A stretch of DNA of 64,000 nucleotides from Pseudomonas prosekii (GCF_900105155.1 NZ_LT629762.1:2705001-2769000), one strand, 5' to 3'. Shown: positions 36,568 through 45,748, numbered from the stretch's first letter. Numbers and translations are program-made. The notes: a model not told the origin generated them from the sequence alone.

Positions 36568-36937
36568 GAAAACTCCAGGAAACAAGGCAATGAAATAGGA
36601 AGACATAAGTTAGCTGGCTTATGAAAATTGCTAAGACGCATTTGTCATAAATGTTTCATCCGTGAGACATCAAAGTTATATCGGCCAGCCACCGAAGGGT
36701 GCGCATCGTTCTCCATTCGTGGTCTTGCACGCAAGTACTCGCTGTTTCAGCTCATTTACGCCATCGCGTTGCGAGGTGCCAGTCGCTGTCTATACTCGGT
36801 TTTGAATGGAGTTAGCTGATGACGCCCGACTGCCTGTGCAGCAAGGCTCGGCAATTCAAGTTCGTAGTCTGAAAAAGCCGCTCCCTTGCCGCTGGTGTTA
36901 GCCGGCGGGATAACAAGAACGATAAGGGGAACCCGCA
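36568..36937. promoter_or_regulatory. Upstream region of the aa3 oxidase operon with RpoS-like promoter
   Basis: No gene is seen in these 370 bases. CTATACT at 36790-36796 is a good RpoS-type extended -10, with TTGCGA at 36769-36774 as a weak -35 (16-base spacer). The P. aeruginosa aa3 oxidase is RpoS-dependent, which fits. About 140 bases of leader follow; AAGGGG lies eight bases before the coxB ATG. Confidence 0.4.
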
Positions 36938-38065
36938 ATGATGCGACATCCACACGTCTGGATGGGCCTCCTGTTGTGGTCATTTTTCAGCCAGGCGCAA
37001 GCCGCCTGGACTGTGAACATGGCGCCGGGAGCGACTGAAATCAGTCACGCAGTATTTGACCTGCACATGACCATTTTCTGGATCTGTGTGGTGATCGGCA
37101 TCATCGTCTTCGGCGCCATGTTCTGGTCGATGATGGTCCACCGTCGCTCGACCGGACAGGTGGCCGCCAAATTTCACGAAAGCACCACCGTCGAAATCCT
37201 CTGGACCATCGTGCCGTTCATCATCCTGGTGGCGATGGCGGTGCCTGCGACGGCGACCCTGATCAAGATGTACGACGCCAGTGAGCCGGACATCGATGTG
37301 CAGATCACCGGTTATCAGTGGAAGTGGCACTACAAATACCTGGGCCAGGACGTCGAGTTCTTCAGCAACCTGGCCACCCCCGCCGACCAGATCCACAACA
37401 AGGAAACCAAAGGCGAGCATTACTTGCTGGAGGTCGACAAGCCGCTGGTGCTGCCGATCGGCGCGAAGGTGCGCTTCCTCGTGACCTCCGCCGACGTCAT
37501 TCACTCGTGGTGGGTGCCGGCCTTCGCGGTCAAGCGCGATGCCATTCCGGGGTTCGTCAACGAAGCCTGGACGCGCATCGACAAGCCCGGCATCTACCGT
37601 GGCCAGTGCGCCGAGCTGTGCGGCAAGGACCACGGTTTCATGCCGATTGTGGTCGAGGTCAAAACCCAGGCCGATTACGCCACCTGGCTCGGCGAACGCA
37701 AAGCCGAGGCGCTGCAGCTCAAAGAGCTGACCAGCAAGGAATGGACCCTCGACGAACTCAAAGAGCGCGGCGACAAGGTTTACCACACCACGTGCGTGGC
37801 CTGTCACCAGGCTGAAGGCCAGGGCCTGCCGCCGATGTTCCCGGCGCTCAAAGGCTCGAAAATCGCCACCGGCCCGATCAAGGATCACCTGAGTATTGTC
37901 TTCCACGGCAAACCCGGCACCGCCATGGCGGCGTTCGGCAAGCAGCTGTCGGAAGTCGATATCGCGGCGGTCGTGACCTACGAACGTAACGCCTGGGGCA
38001 ACAACAAGGGCGACATGGTCACTCCCAAAGAAGTGCTGGAGCTGAAACAGGCGGAAAGCAAATGA
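36938..38065 (+). CDS. coxB: Cytochrome c oxidase subunit II with fused cytochrome c (caa3-type)
   Basis: A 375-residue protein with a signal peptide (MMRHPHVWMGLLLWSFFSQAQA) and two membrane helices. The periplasmic CuA domain has its ligands in DVIHSWWVPAF and RGQCAELCGKDHGFMP. A C-terminal cytochrome c domain carries CVACH at residues 286-290. The fused heme makes this a caa3-type subunit that accepts electrons directly from soluble cytochrome c. First gene of the oxidase cluster, 82 bases before coxA. Confidence 0.95.
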   Translation: MMRHPHVWMGLLLWSFFSQAQAAWTVNMAPGATEISHAVFDLHMTIFWICVVIGIIVFGAMFWSMMVHRRSTGQVAAKFHESTTVEILWTIVPFIILVAMAVPATATLIKMYDASEPDIDVQITGYQWKWHYKYLGQDVEFFSNLATPADQIHNKETKGEHYLLEVDKPLVLPIGAKVRFLVTSADVIHSWWVPAFAVKRDAIPGFVNEAWTRIDKPGIYRGQCAELCGKDHGFMPIVVEVKTQADYATWLGERKAEALQLKELTSKEWTLDELKERGDKVYHTTCVACHQAEGQGLPPMFPALKGSKIATGPIKDHLSIVFHGKPGTAMAAFGKQLSEVDIAAVVTYERNAWGNNKGDMVTPKEVLELKQAESK

Positions 38066-38147
38066 GCCGGTCTATTGCGCACCCAAGCCACCGGTCGGGG
38101 CAACACGCCCCGGCCTGCCCAGCCCACCTGTTTGCAGGAGACCAGCC

Positions 38148-39734
38148 ATGAGCGCCGTCATCGATGACCATGGTCATGCCGACCACGCCCACGGCCCCGC
38201 CAAAGGCCTGATGCGTTGGGTGCTGACCACCAACCACAAAGACATCGGCACGCTGTACCTGTGGTTTGCGTTCTGCATGTTCCTGCTCGGCGGTTCGTTT
38301 GCGATGGTGATTCGCGCCGAGCTGTTCCAGCCAGGCCTGCAAATCGTCGAACCGGCGTTCTTCAACCAGATGACCACCATGCATGGTCTGGTGATGGTGT
38401 TCGGCGCGGTGATGCCGGCGTTCGTCGGCCTCGCCAACTGGATGATCCCGTTGATGATCGGCGCGCCGGACATGGCCCTGCCACGGATGAACAACTTCAG
38501 TTTCTGGCTGCTGCCGGCGGCATTCCTGCTGTTGGTTTCGACACTGTTCACGCCGGGTGGCGGGCCGAACTTTGGCTGGACCTTCTACGCGCCGCTGTCG
38601 ACGACTTACGCGCCGGAAAGCGTGACGTTTTTTATCTTCGCCATTCACTTGATGGGCATCAGCTCGATCATGGGCGCGATCAACGTGATCGCGACCATTC
38701 TCAACCTGCGCGCACCCGGCATGACGTTGATGAAAATGCCGCTGTTCGTCTGGACCTGGCTGATCACCGCGTTCCTGCTGATCGCGGTAATGCCGGTGCT
38801 GGCCGGGTGCGTGACGATGATGCTGATGGACATCCACTTCGGCACCAGTTTCTTCAGCGCTGCCGGTGGCGGTGACCCGGTGTTGTTCCAGCATGTGTTC
38901 TGGTTCTTCGGCCACCCCGAGGTGTACATCATGATCCTGCCGGCCTTCGGCGCCGTCAGCTCGATCATCCCGACCTTCTCGCGCAAGCCGCTGTTCGGCT
39001 ATACGTCGATGGTTTACGCGACGGCGAGCATCGCGTTCCTGTCGTTTATCGTCTGGGCGCACCACATGTTCGTGGTCGGCATTCCGCTGGTGGGCGAGTT
39101 GTTCTTCATGTACGCGACACTGCTGATCGCGGTGCCGACCGGGGTCAAAGTGTTCAACTGGGCCAGCACCATGTGGCAAGGCTCGCTGACCTTCGAAACG
39201 CCGATGCTGTTTGCGGTGGCGTTCGTGATCCTGTTCTCCATCGGCGGTTTTTCCGGGCTGATGCTGGCCATCGCGCCAGCGGACTTCCAGTACCAGGACA
39301 CCTACTTTGTGGTCGCGCACTTCCACTATGTATTGGTGCCGGGGGCGATCTTCGGGATCTTCGCTTCAGCGTATTACTGGCTGCCGAAGTGGACCGGCCA
39401 CATGTACGACGAAACCCTCGGCAAGCTGCACTTCTGGCTCTCGTTCATCGGCATGAACATGGCGTTCTTCCCGATGCACTTCGTCGGGTTGGCAGGCATG
39501 CCGCGACGGATTCCGGACTACAACCTGCAATTCGCCGACTTCAACATGGTGTCGTCGATCGGCGCATTCATGTTCGGCGCCACGCAGATTTTCTTCCTGT
39601 TCATCGTCATCAAGACCATTCGCGGCGGCGAGCCGGCCCCGGCCAAACCGTGGGATGGCGCCGAAGGGCTGGAGTGGAGCATTCCGTCGCCAGCGCCGTA
39701 TCACACCTTCACCACGCCACCGGAAGTGAAATGA
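38148..39734 (+). CDS. coxA: Cytochrome c oxidase subunit I
   Basis: A 528-residue, 12-helix heme-copper oxidase subunit. It holds heme a, heme a3 and CuB. Visible signatures are WVLTTNHKDIGTLYL, MTTMHGLVMVFGAVMP, the CuB/Tyr region QHVFWFFGHPEVYIMILPAF and the heme histidines in VVAHFHYVLVPGA. It reduces oxygen to water and pumps protons. An ATG at 39731 overlaps its stop in an ATGA, the sign of a former or very short downstream frame. Confidence 0.97.
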   Translation: MSAVIDDHGHADHAHGPAKGLMRWVLTTNHKDIGTLYLWFAFCMFLLGGSFAMVIRAELFQPGLQIVEPAFFNQMTTMHGLVMVFGAVMPAFVGLANWMIPLMIGAPDMALPRMNNFSFWLLPAAFLLLVSTLFTPGGGPNFGWTFYAPLSTTYAPESVTFFIFAIHLMGISSIMGAINVIATILNLRAPGMTLMKMPLFVWTWLITAFLLIAVMPVLAGCVTMMLMDIHFGTSFFSAAGGGDPVLFQHVFWFFGHPEVYIMILPAFGAVSSIIPTFSRKPLFGYTSMVYATASIAFLSFIVWAHHMFVVGIPLVGELFFMYATLLIAVPTGVKVFNWASTMWQGSLTFETPMLFAVAFVILFSIGGFSGLMLAIAPADFQYQDTYFVVAHFHYVLVPGAIFGIFASAYYWLPKWTGHMYDETLGKLHFWLSFIGMNMAFFPMHFVGLAGMPRRIPDYNLQFADFNMVSSIGAFMFGATQIFFLFIVIKTIRGGEPAPAKPWDGAEGLEWSIPSPAPYHTFTTPPEVK

Positions 39735-39765
39735 ACACCCAGCCAGTTGTGGGCAATGGCCAAAC

Positions 39766-39904
39766 CCCTGTGGTGAGGGGGTTTACCCCCGTTGGGTCGC
39801 GCAGCGGCCCCGAAGGCTGTGATCGGGATTTATCAGGTGGATCGCACTTGCTGGTTTTGCGACTGCTGCGCAGCCGAACGGGGGTAAACCCCCTCGCCAC
39901 AGGT
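39766..39904. repeat. Long inverted-repeat element between coxA and ctaG
   Basis: Arms of about 38 bases (GTGAGGGGGTTTACCCCCGTT and the complement AACGGGGGTAAACCCCCTC in shortened form, continuing through the CGCAGC ends) are separated by about 60 bases. The family differs from the REP family found elsewhere in this window. It is MITE-like and inserted inside the oxidase operon. Confidence 0.85.
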
Positions 39905-39941
39905 CCAGGTGATGCGCGGGTGGGTGTTGAGGATTCGTGCC

Positions 39942-40493
39942 ATGGCTGATTCGATTTCGCTGAAGAAGCTGGTCACGCGCCTGTTGCTGGTGGTGGTGGC
40001 GATGTTTGTTTTCGGCTTTGCCCTGGTGCCGATCTACGACGTGATGTGCAAGGCGTTCGGCATCAACGGCAAGACGTCCGGGCAGTACGAGGGCGAGCAA
40101 ACCGTCGATACCTCGCGGCAGGTGCGCGTGCAGTTTCTTTCGACCAATTCGGCGGACATGTCTTGGGATTTCTATCCGAAGAGCGATGAACTGACCGCCA
40201 ATCCCGGCGCGGTCAACGAAATGATCTTCATCGCGCACAACCCGACCGATCGGCCGATGAGCGCGCAAGCCGTGCCGAGCATCGCGCCCAGCGCTGCCGC
40301 CGCGTACTTCCACAAGACCGAATGTTTCTGCTTTACCCAGCAAGTGCTGCAGCCCGGTCAACGGATCGAGATGCCGGTACGTTTCATCGTTGACCGCGAC
40401 ATGCCCAAGGAAGTGAAGCACCTGACGCTGTCCTACACGCTGTTCGATATCACCGCCCGACATCCACCGGTCGCTGTAAACACTGGCGGTTGA
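39942..40493 (+). CDS. ctaG: Cytochrome c oxidase assembly protein CtaG/Cox11
   Basis: A 183-residue copper chaperone for the CuB site of subunit I. One N-terminal membrane helix (KKLVTRLLLVVVAMFVFGFA) is followed by a periplasmic beta domain with the copper motif CFCF in YFHKTECFCFTQQVLQPGQ. ATG 39942 has AGGA eight bases upstream; an earlier in-frame GTG at 39909 begins next to the repeat element and is less likely. Its start lies 207 bases from coxA because of the inverted-repeat element. Confidence 0.93.
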   Translation: MADSISLKKLVTRLLLVVVAMFVFGFALVPIYDVMCKAFGINGKTSGQYEGEQTVDTSRQVRVQFLSTNSADMSWDFYPKSDELTANPGAVNEMIFIAHNPTDRPMSAQAVPSIAPSAAAAYFHKTECFCFTQQVLQPGQRIEMPVRFIVDRDMPKEVKHLTLSYTLFDITARHPPVAVNTGG

Positions 40494-40518
40494 GCGTGCC
40501 CGATAAGGAGAACAATAA

Positions 40519-41406
40519 ATGGCAACTCATGAACACTATTACGTCCCGGCCCAGAGCAAATGGCCGATCATCGCCACGGTCGGCATGCTGGTCACGGTAT
40601 TCGGCCTGGCCACCTGGTTCAACGACCTGAAAGCCGCGCGCCCGGAATCCCACGGCCCGCTGATCTTTTTCGTCGGCGGCCTGATGGTCGCGTACATGCT
40701 GTTCGGCTGGTTCGGCACGGTGATCAAGGAAAGTCGCCAAGGGCTGTACAGCGCGCAGATGGATCGCTCGTTCCGCTGGGGCATGAGCTGGTTCATTTTC
40801 TCGGAAGTGATGTTCTTCATCGCGTTCTTCGGCGCGCTGTTTTATGTGCGCCACGTGTCCGGCCCGGCGCTCGGCGGCGAGGGGCCGAAAGGTCTGGCGC
40901 ACATGCTCTGGCCAACGTTCGAATTCACCTGGCCGCTGCTGAACAACCCTGACCCGAAACTCTATCCGGCGCCCAAGGACGTGATCAGCCCCTGGGGCCT
41001 GCCGCTGCTCAATACGGTGCTGCTGGTCAGTTCCAGCGTGACCGTGACCATCGCCCACCATGCGCTGAAAAAAGGCCATCGCGGCGCGCTGAAAATCTGG
41101 CTGGCGATCACCGTGCTGCTGGGCTGCGCGTTCCTCGGTTTTCAGGCTGAGGAATACATCCACGCCTACCAGGAACTGGGCCTGACCCTGGGCTCGGGCA
41201 TCTACGGCGCGACGTTCTTCATGCTCACCGGTTTCCACGGTGCGCACGTGACCATCGGCACGATCATCCTGTTTGTGATGCTGATGCGGATCATGCGCGG
41301 GCATTTCGACAACGAGCACCAGTTCGCCTTCGAAGCGGCGAGTTGGTATTGGCACTTTGTCGATGTGGTGTGGCTGGGTCTGTTTGTCTTCGTCTACGTG
41401 CTCTGA
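40519..41406 (+). CDS. coxC: Cytochrome c oxidase subunit III
   Basis: A 295-residue, seven-helix membrane subunit beginning MATHEHYYVPAQSKWPIIAT. Family signatures are SWFIFSEVMFFIAFFGALFY with its conserved Glu, and GFHGAHVTIGTIIL. The last helix reads WYWHFVDVVWLGLFVFVYVL. It supports stability of proton uptake by subunit I. It starts 25 bases after ctaG with AAGGAG upstream. Confidence 0.95.
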   Translation: MATHEHYYVPAQSKWPIIATVGMLVTVFGLATWFNDLKAARPESHGPLIFFVGGLMVAYMLFGWFGTVIKESRQGLYSAQMDRSFRWGMSWFIFSEVMFFIAFFGALFYVRHVSGPALGGEGPKGLAHMLWPTFEFTWPLLNNPDPKLYPAPKDVISPWGLPLLNTVLLVSSSVTVTIAHHALKKGHRGALKIWLAITVLLGCAFLGFQAEEYIHAYQELGLTLGSGIYGATFFMLTGFHGAHVTIGTIILFVMLMRIMRGHFDNEHQFAFEAASWYWHFVDVVWLGLFVFVYVL

Positions 41407-41410
41407 AGCA

Positions 41411-41440
41411 GCGCCGAGCTTGAAGCTTGAAGCTTGGCGC
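41411..41440. terminator. Hairpin after coxC
   Basis: GCGCCGAGCTT pairs imperfectly with AAGCTTGGCGC around GAAGCTTG, between the convergent coxC and the DUF2909 gene. T runs are lacking, so it is a weak terminator or a small repeat. Confidence 0.45.
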
Positions 41441-41650
41441 TTATAGCTCCCACGGAACGTGGGCAACCAATTGGCCGCTGTAAAAACCCCAGGCGATCAG
41501 GCCGACGGTGGTGGCGGCCAGGGCCACGCGAACGCTCAAGGCAATGACCAGGCGGTTTGAGCTGCTGTCGTCCTTGACCAGAAAAAACAGGCCGCTGAAC
41601 AGGCTGACAACCGTGGCAATCAGCATCAGGACGATGGCTGCTTTGAGCAT
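41441..41650 (-). CDS. Twin-transmembrane protein (DUF2909-like)
   Basis: A 69-residue protein (MLKAAIVLMLIATVVSLFSG) with two membrane helices separated by a short polar loop KDDSSSNR. The same small gene, on the strand opposite the oxidase genes, occurs in other pseudomonad aa3 clusters. It resembles hypoxia-induced (HIG1) two-helix proteins that bind cytochrome oxidase, which would fit the location, but a role is unproven. Confidence 0.85.
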   Translation of the reverse strand: MLKAAIVLMLIATVVSLFSGLFFLVKDDSSSNRLVIALSVRVALAATTVGLIAWGFYSGQLVAHVPWEL

Positions 41651-41720
41651 GGGAAGACTCCGGGGGAAGGCGAATGCACATGAGTATAGCTATCGCGTCC
41701 AGCGACTTTCTGGCCACGCC

Positions 41721-42461
41721 ATGAAGCGCTTCCGGCCGGGCATCGTGCCGACCCTGGTGGTCGCGCTGCTGTTGCCGATGCTGGTGTCACTGGGGTTCTG
41801 GCAGTTGAGCCGGGGCGCGGAGAAAAGCGCGCTGCTCAACAGTTATGCCGAACGCCGCAGCGCCGAGCCGATGGCCAGCACCGAGCTGCAAAACACCCAG
41901 GAGCCGGCGTTTCGCCGCGTGCGCCTGCACGGCCAATTCGACCCCGAGCACAGCGTGTTGCTGGACAACCGTCAGCGCGACGGCAAGGTCGGCGTCGAGT
42001 TGCTGCAACCGTTTCAGGATCAGGCGAGCGGGTTGTGGCTGCTGGTCAATCGCGGCTGGCTGCCGTGGCCGGATCGGCGCACGCCGCCGCAATTCACCAC
42101 GCCGAAACAGCCGTTGAGCGTCGAGGCGTGGGTCTATGTGGCGCCCGGCGCGACGTTCCAGTTGCACGCCGACCCGAGCGCCACGGCTTGGCCGCAACTG
42201 GTGACCGCGGTCGAACCGGCGCGGCTGTGGACGGCGCTCGAGCGCGACGGTTTCGCTTACGAATTACGCCTCGAAAACGGCCCCGCTTCGTATCAGGCCG
42301 ATTGGCCGATAGTCGCCATGGGCGCAGAAAAACACATCGCTTACGCCGTGCAGTGGTTCGCCATGGCGATCGCCCTGCTCGGCCTCTTTATCTACCTCGG
42401 CTGGCACAACGCAAAGGAGAAACACCATGGGAGCGGCCATGAATCCACCCAGCATGTCTGA
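41721..42461 (+). CDS. SURF1 family oxidase assembly protein
   Basis: A 246-residue protein with an N-terminal helix, PTLVVALLLPMLVSLGFWQL, and a C-terminal helix, VQWFAMAIALLGLFIYLGWH, enclosing a periplasmic domain. That is the SURF1 layout; GFWQLSRGAEK and NRGWLP are family motifs. SURF1 helps insert heme a into subunit I. ATG 41721 gives the usual length. Its 3' end overlaps the next gene by 35 bases. Confidence 0.92.
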   Translation: MKRFRPGIVPTLVVALLLPMLVSLGFWQLSRGAEKSALLNSYAERRSAEPMASTELQNTQEPAFRRVRLHGQFDPEHSVLLDNRQRDGKVGVELLQPFQDQASGLWLLVNRGWLPWPDRRTPPQFTTPKQPLSVEAWVYVAPGATFQLHADPSATAWPQLVTAVEPARLWTALERDGFAYELRLENGPASYQADWPIVAMGAEKHIAYAVQWFAMAIALLGLFIYLGWHNAKEKHHGSGHESTQHV

Positions 42462-43020
42462 GGCGAAAACCCCGGCCAGTCGGCGCAAGGGGCGTTTGCA
42501 ACTGCTGCTGATCGTGTTGGGGGTGATCGGCCCGATGATCCTCGCCACCGGCATGTACAAATTGCAGTTCTGGGTGCCGGACGGGCGCAGCTATCACGGC
42601 GAACTGATCGGCAACGGCCAGACCCGCGCCGACCTCGGCGTGCAGGCCCAGGAGCAGCGTTGGCAAATGCTGGTGACCGCGCCGAAGGATTGTTCGGTGG
42701 ACTGTCAGCAACTGGTGTATCTGGCGCGGCAGATCCAGATCGGCCTCGGCCGCGAAGCGTCCCGCGCCAGCCACGCATTGGCGGCTGCGCAACCGCTGGG
42801 CAGCGATTACGAGGCCAAGCTCAATCGTGAATATCCGCAGCTGCAACGCTACCCCATGGACCTGACCACGTTCAAAAAGACCACGGGCGACAACACCGCG
42901 CCGCAGCTGTGGATCATCGACCCGCACGGCAATCTGGTGCTGCGCTACGACCCGGCGGTCAAGGGCAAGGATTTGCTCAACGATCTGCGGCATTTGCTGA
43001 AACTGTCGAACATCGGATAA
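42427..43020 (+). CDS. Membrane-anchored thioredoxin-fold-like protein with CxxxC (PA0111-like)
   Basis: A 197-residue protein with one N-terminal membrane helix (LQLLLIVLGVIGPMILATGM) and a periplasmic domain. The domain has Cys89 and Cys93 in TAPKDCSVDCQQL and a C-terminal IDPHGNLVLRYDP strand, both spaced like SCO proteins (CPDIC and IGPDG). The SCO histidine is not evident. ATG 42427 has AGGAG eight bases upstream. It sits inside the oxidase assembly cluster, so a copper- or thiol-handling role is plausible but unproven. Confidence 0.8.
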   Translation: MGAAMNPPSMSEAKTPASRRKGRLQLLLIVLGVIGPMILATGMYKLQFWVPDGRSYHGELIGNGQTRADLGVQAQEQRWQMLVTAPKDCSVDCQQLVYLARQIQIGLGREASRASHALAAAQPLGSDYEAKLNREYPQLQRYPMDLTTFKKTTGDNTAPQLWIIDPHGNLVLRYDPAVKGKDLLNDLRHLLKLSNIG

Positions 43021-43030
43021 GGGCATCGTC

Positions 43031-44110
43031 ATGGCCAAACCTGGATTTCGCCTCGCGCTGTTTGCCACGTTGCTGGCACTGATTGTGGTGTTGCTCGGCG
43101 CCTACACGCGCCTGACCCACGCCGGCCTCGGCTGCCCGGACTGGCCGGGCTGCTACGGGTTTATCAGCGTGCCGAAAAGCGAAGCCCAACTGGCGCATGC
43201 CGAATTGCATTTCCCCGACACCCCGGTCGAGGCCCACAAAGGCTGGAACGAGATGATTCACCGCTATTTCGCCGGCACGCTCGGGTTGCTGATCGCGGTG
43301 TTGGCCGGGCGCGCCTGGGTGCATCGTCGGCATCCGGGGCAACCGGTGAAGTTGCCGCTGTTCCTCTTGGCGGTGGTGATTGCGCAAGCGGCGTTCGGTA
43401 TGTGGACGGTGACGCTCAAGCTCTGGCCGCAAGTGGTCACCGGGCATTTGCTCGGCGGTTTTGCGACCTTGAGTTTGTTGTTTTTGCTGACGTTGCGATT
43501 GTCCGGCGTATTGCCGGCGCTGACTGTGCCGCGACGTTTGCAGTACTGGGCCACTGCCGGTTTGCTGCTGGTGATCGGGCAAATCGCCCTCGGTGGCTGG
43601 GTCAGCTCCAACTATGCAGCGGTGGCGTGCATCGACTTCCCGACCTGCCACGGCCAATGGCTGCCGCCCGCCGATTTCGCCAACGGCTTTCACCTCACCC
43701 AGCACATCGGCCCCAATTACCTCGGTGGCCAACTGGACAGCGACGCACGCACGGCGATTCACCTGACCCATCGTATCGGCGCGCTCATGGTGACGCTGGT
43801 GCTGCTCGGGCTCGCGTGGCAATTGAAAGTGGTCGGCATGACCCGCCTCGCCGGCCTGGTACTGATCGCCCTCGCCGCGCAAATCACCCTGGGCATCAGC
43901 AACGTGCTGTTTCACTTGCCGCTGCCGGTCGCCGTCGCCCATAACGCTGGCGGCGCGGCGCTGTTGCTGACGTTGGTGCTGGTCAATTATCACGCGCGGA
44001 CCAGTCTGGTTCGGGTCAAGCAGCAATCCCCTGCGCGCTGGCGTTTCAGCCCGCGTAAACATTCCGCCGGGCCCATAACAATAAAAGGAGAAATGCCATG
44101 GCGACTCTGA
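43031..44110 (+). CDS. ctaA: Heme A synthase (CtaA/COX15)
   Basis: A 359-residue, eight-helix membrane enzyme that oxidises heme O to heme A. Motifs: [44 protein letters not shown], and in the second half [13 protein letters not shown] and [15 protein letters not shown], with the heme histidines. The C-terminal 40 residues are a basic extension. Its last 13 bases overlap ctaB. Confidence 0.95.
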   Translation: MAKPGFRLALFATLLALIVVLLGAYTRLTHAGLGCPDWPGCYGFISVPKSEAQLAHAELHFPDTPVEAHKGWNEMIHRYFAGTLGLLIAVLAGRAWVHRRHPGQPVKLPLFLLAVVIAQAAFGMWTVTLKLWPQVVTGHLLGGFATLSLLFLLTLRLSGVLPALTVPRRLQYWATAGLLLVIGQIALGGWVSSNYAAVACIDFPTCHGQWLPPADFANGFHLTQHIGPNYLGGQLDSDARTAIHLTHRIGALMVTLVLLGLAWQLKVVGMTRLAGLVLIALAAQITLGISNVLFHLPLPVAVAHNAGGAALLLTLVLVNYHARTSLVRVKQQSPARWRFSPRKHSAGPITIKGEMPWRL

Positions 44111-44997
44111 TCGGCGAACGTCACAGTCAGGCGATCTGGCGCGATTATCTGGAGCTGACCAAACCGAAAGTGGTGGTGCTGATGCTGATAACCTCGCTGG
44201 TCGGGATGTTCCTCGCGACCCGCGCCGGAGTGCCGTGGACGGTGCTGGTGTTTGGCAACCTGGGGATCGCGCTGTGTGCCGGCGGCGCGGCGGCGGTTAA
44301 TCATGTGGTGGATCGGCGCATTGATGCGGTGATGGCGCGGACCCACAAGCGGCCACTGGCCGAGGGCAGGGTGTCGCCGACGGCGGCGCTGACCTTTGCG
44401 CTGGTGCTGGCGGCGCTCGGGCAAGCCCTGCTGCTGGCCTTCACCAACCCGCTGACCGCGTGGCTGACCCTCGCTTCGTTGCTCGGTTACGCGGTGGTCT
44501 ACACCGGTTTCCTCAAACGCGCGACGCCGCAGAATATCGTCATCGGCGGACTGGCCGGCGCTGCCCCGCCGCTGCTCGGTTGGGTCGCGGCCACCGGGCA
44601 TGTCAGCGCTGAGCCATTGCTGCTGGTGCTGATCATTTTTGCCTGGACCCCGCCGCACTTCTGGGCGTTGGCGATTCATCGCAAAGAGGAATACGCCAAG
44701 GCAGATATCCCGATGTTGCCGGTGACCCACGGCGAGCACTACACCAAAATCCACATCCTGCTTTACACCTTCGCACTGCTGGCCGTCAGCCTGATGCCTT
44801 ACGTGATTCACATGAGCGGCGTGCTTTACCTGGTTTGTGCGCTGGTGCTGGGCGCGAGGTTTCTGCAATGGGCCGTGGTGCTGTACCGTGGCACTCGGCC
44901 GCACGCGGCGATCAATACGTTCAAGTACTCTATTTGGTACTTGTTCCTGCTGTTTATCGCGCTGCTCGTAGACCACTACCTGCTGTTAAATCTTTGA
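44098..44997 (+). CDS. ctaB: Protoheme IX farnesyltransferase (heme O synthase)
   Basis: A 299-residue UbiA-type membrane prenyltransferase that adds a farnesyl group to heme B to give heme O. The two aspartate motifs are [20 protein letters not shown] and DxxD-like in [20 protein letters not shown]. It is translationally tied to ctaA. A pseudomonad may hold a second copy (cyoE) with the bo3 oxidase elsewhere. Confidence 0.95.
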   Translation: MATLIGERHSQAIWRDYLELTKPKVVVLMLITSLVGMFLATRAGVPWTVLVFGNLGIALCAGGAAAVNHVVDRRIDAVMARTHKRPLAEGRVSPTAALTFALVLAALGQALLLAFTNPLTAWLTLASLLGYAVVYTGFLKRATPQNIVIGGLAGAAPPLLGWVAATGHVSAEPLLLVLIIFAWTPPHFWALAIHRKEEYAKADIPMLPVTHGEHYTKIHILLYTFALLAVSLMPYVIHMSGVLYLVCALVLGARFLQWAVVLYRGTRPHAAINTFKYSIWYLFLLFIALLVDHYLLLNL

Positions 44998-45010
44998 CCA
45001 AAATGAACCT

Positions 45011-45646
45011 ATGACTCGAACTCAGAAAACCGTCTTTATCCTCGTTGCCCTGATTGCGTTGATTCTGGGCCTGACCGTCAACAAAGTGCTGTCCGGCAAA
45101 GGTCAGGGCGACCCGACTGCGTTGATCGACGCCGGGATCATCCTGTTGCCGCAAAGCCGCAATCTGCCAGACGTGACGATGACCGATCAGGATGGCAAAC
45201 CGGTCGCGGTCAATGAGCTGAAAGACAAGTGGAGTCTGCTGTTCTTCGGTTACACCTTCTGCCCGGACATCTGCCCGACCACCCTCGCGCAGCTGCGGCA
45301 GATCAAGAGTGAGTTGCCGCCGGAAGCAGCGGCGAGGTTGCAGGTGATTCTGGTCAGCGTCGACCCGAACCGCGATTCGCCGAAGCAGCTGAAACAATAT
45401 TTGGGTTATTTCGATCCGCAGTTTCAGGGTTTGACCGCGTCGTCGGTCGAAGACATTCAGAAACTGGCGAACGCGGTGAGCATTCCGTTTATTCCGGCGG
45501 ACACCAGCAAGCCCAATTACACAGTCGACCACAGCGGTAACCTCGCGGTCATCGGCCCGGACGGCACGCAACGCGGGTTCATCCGCGCACCGCTGAACAA
45601 CGCCAAACTGATCGCGCAATTGCCGGTGATGCTCAAGCGCAAATGA
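45011..45646 (+). CDS. SCO/SenC family copper protein
   Basis: A 211-residue protein with an N-terminal membrane helix (TVFILVALIALILGLTV) and a periplasmic thioredoxin fold. The copper/redox motif is CPDIC (Cys84, Cys88) in FGYTFCPDICPTTL, and the matching histidine is in YTVDHSGNLAVIGPDG. SCO proteins deliver copper to CuA of subunit II. It is the last gene of the oxidase cluster, 13 bases after ctaB. Confidence 0.94.
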   Translation: MTRTQKTVFILVALIALILGLTVNKVLSGKGQGDPTALIDAGIILLPQSRNLPDVTMTDQDGKPVAVNELKDKWSLLFFGYTFCPDICPTTLAQLRQIKSELPPEAAARLQVILVSVDPNRDSPKQLKQYLGYFDPQFQGLTASSVEDIQKLANAVSIPFIPADTSKPNYTVDHSGNLAVIGPDGTQRGFIRAPLNNAKLIAQLPVMLKRK

Positions 45647-45660
45647 ATCACCACACCTCC

Positions 45661-45730
45661 CTGTAGGAGCCAGGCTTGCCGGCGAAGGCGATTTCACTGA
45701 CGCCTTCGCCGGCAAGCCTGGCTTCTACAA
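45661..45730. repeat. REP pair, GCCGGCGAAGGCG subtype
   Basis: Inverted arms GTAGGAGCCAGGCTTGCCGG and CCGGCAAGCCTGGCTTCTAC surround GCGATTTCACTGACGC. The CCGGCGAAGG core differs from the CTCGCGA core of most REP pairs here. Confidence 0.85.
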
Positions 45731-45748
45731 GGCCGGTGTTTCAGGCAT

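Noticed and set aside
39909..39941. GTG 39909 as the start of ctaG
   Set aside because: It would begin at the edge of the inverted repeat and lacks a ribosome site; ATG 39942 has AGGA and gives the family N-terminus.
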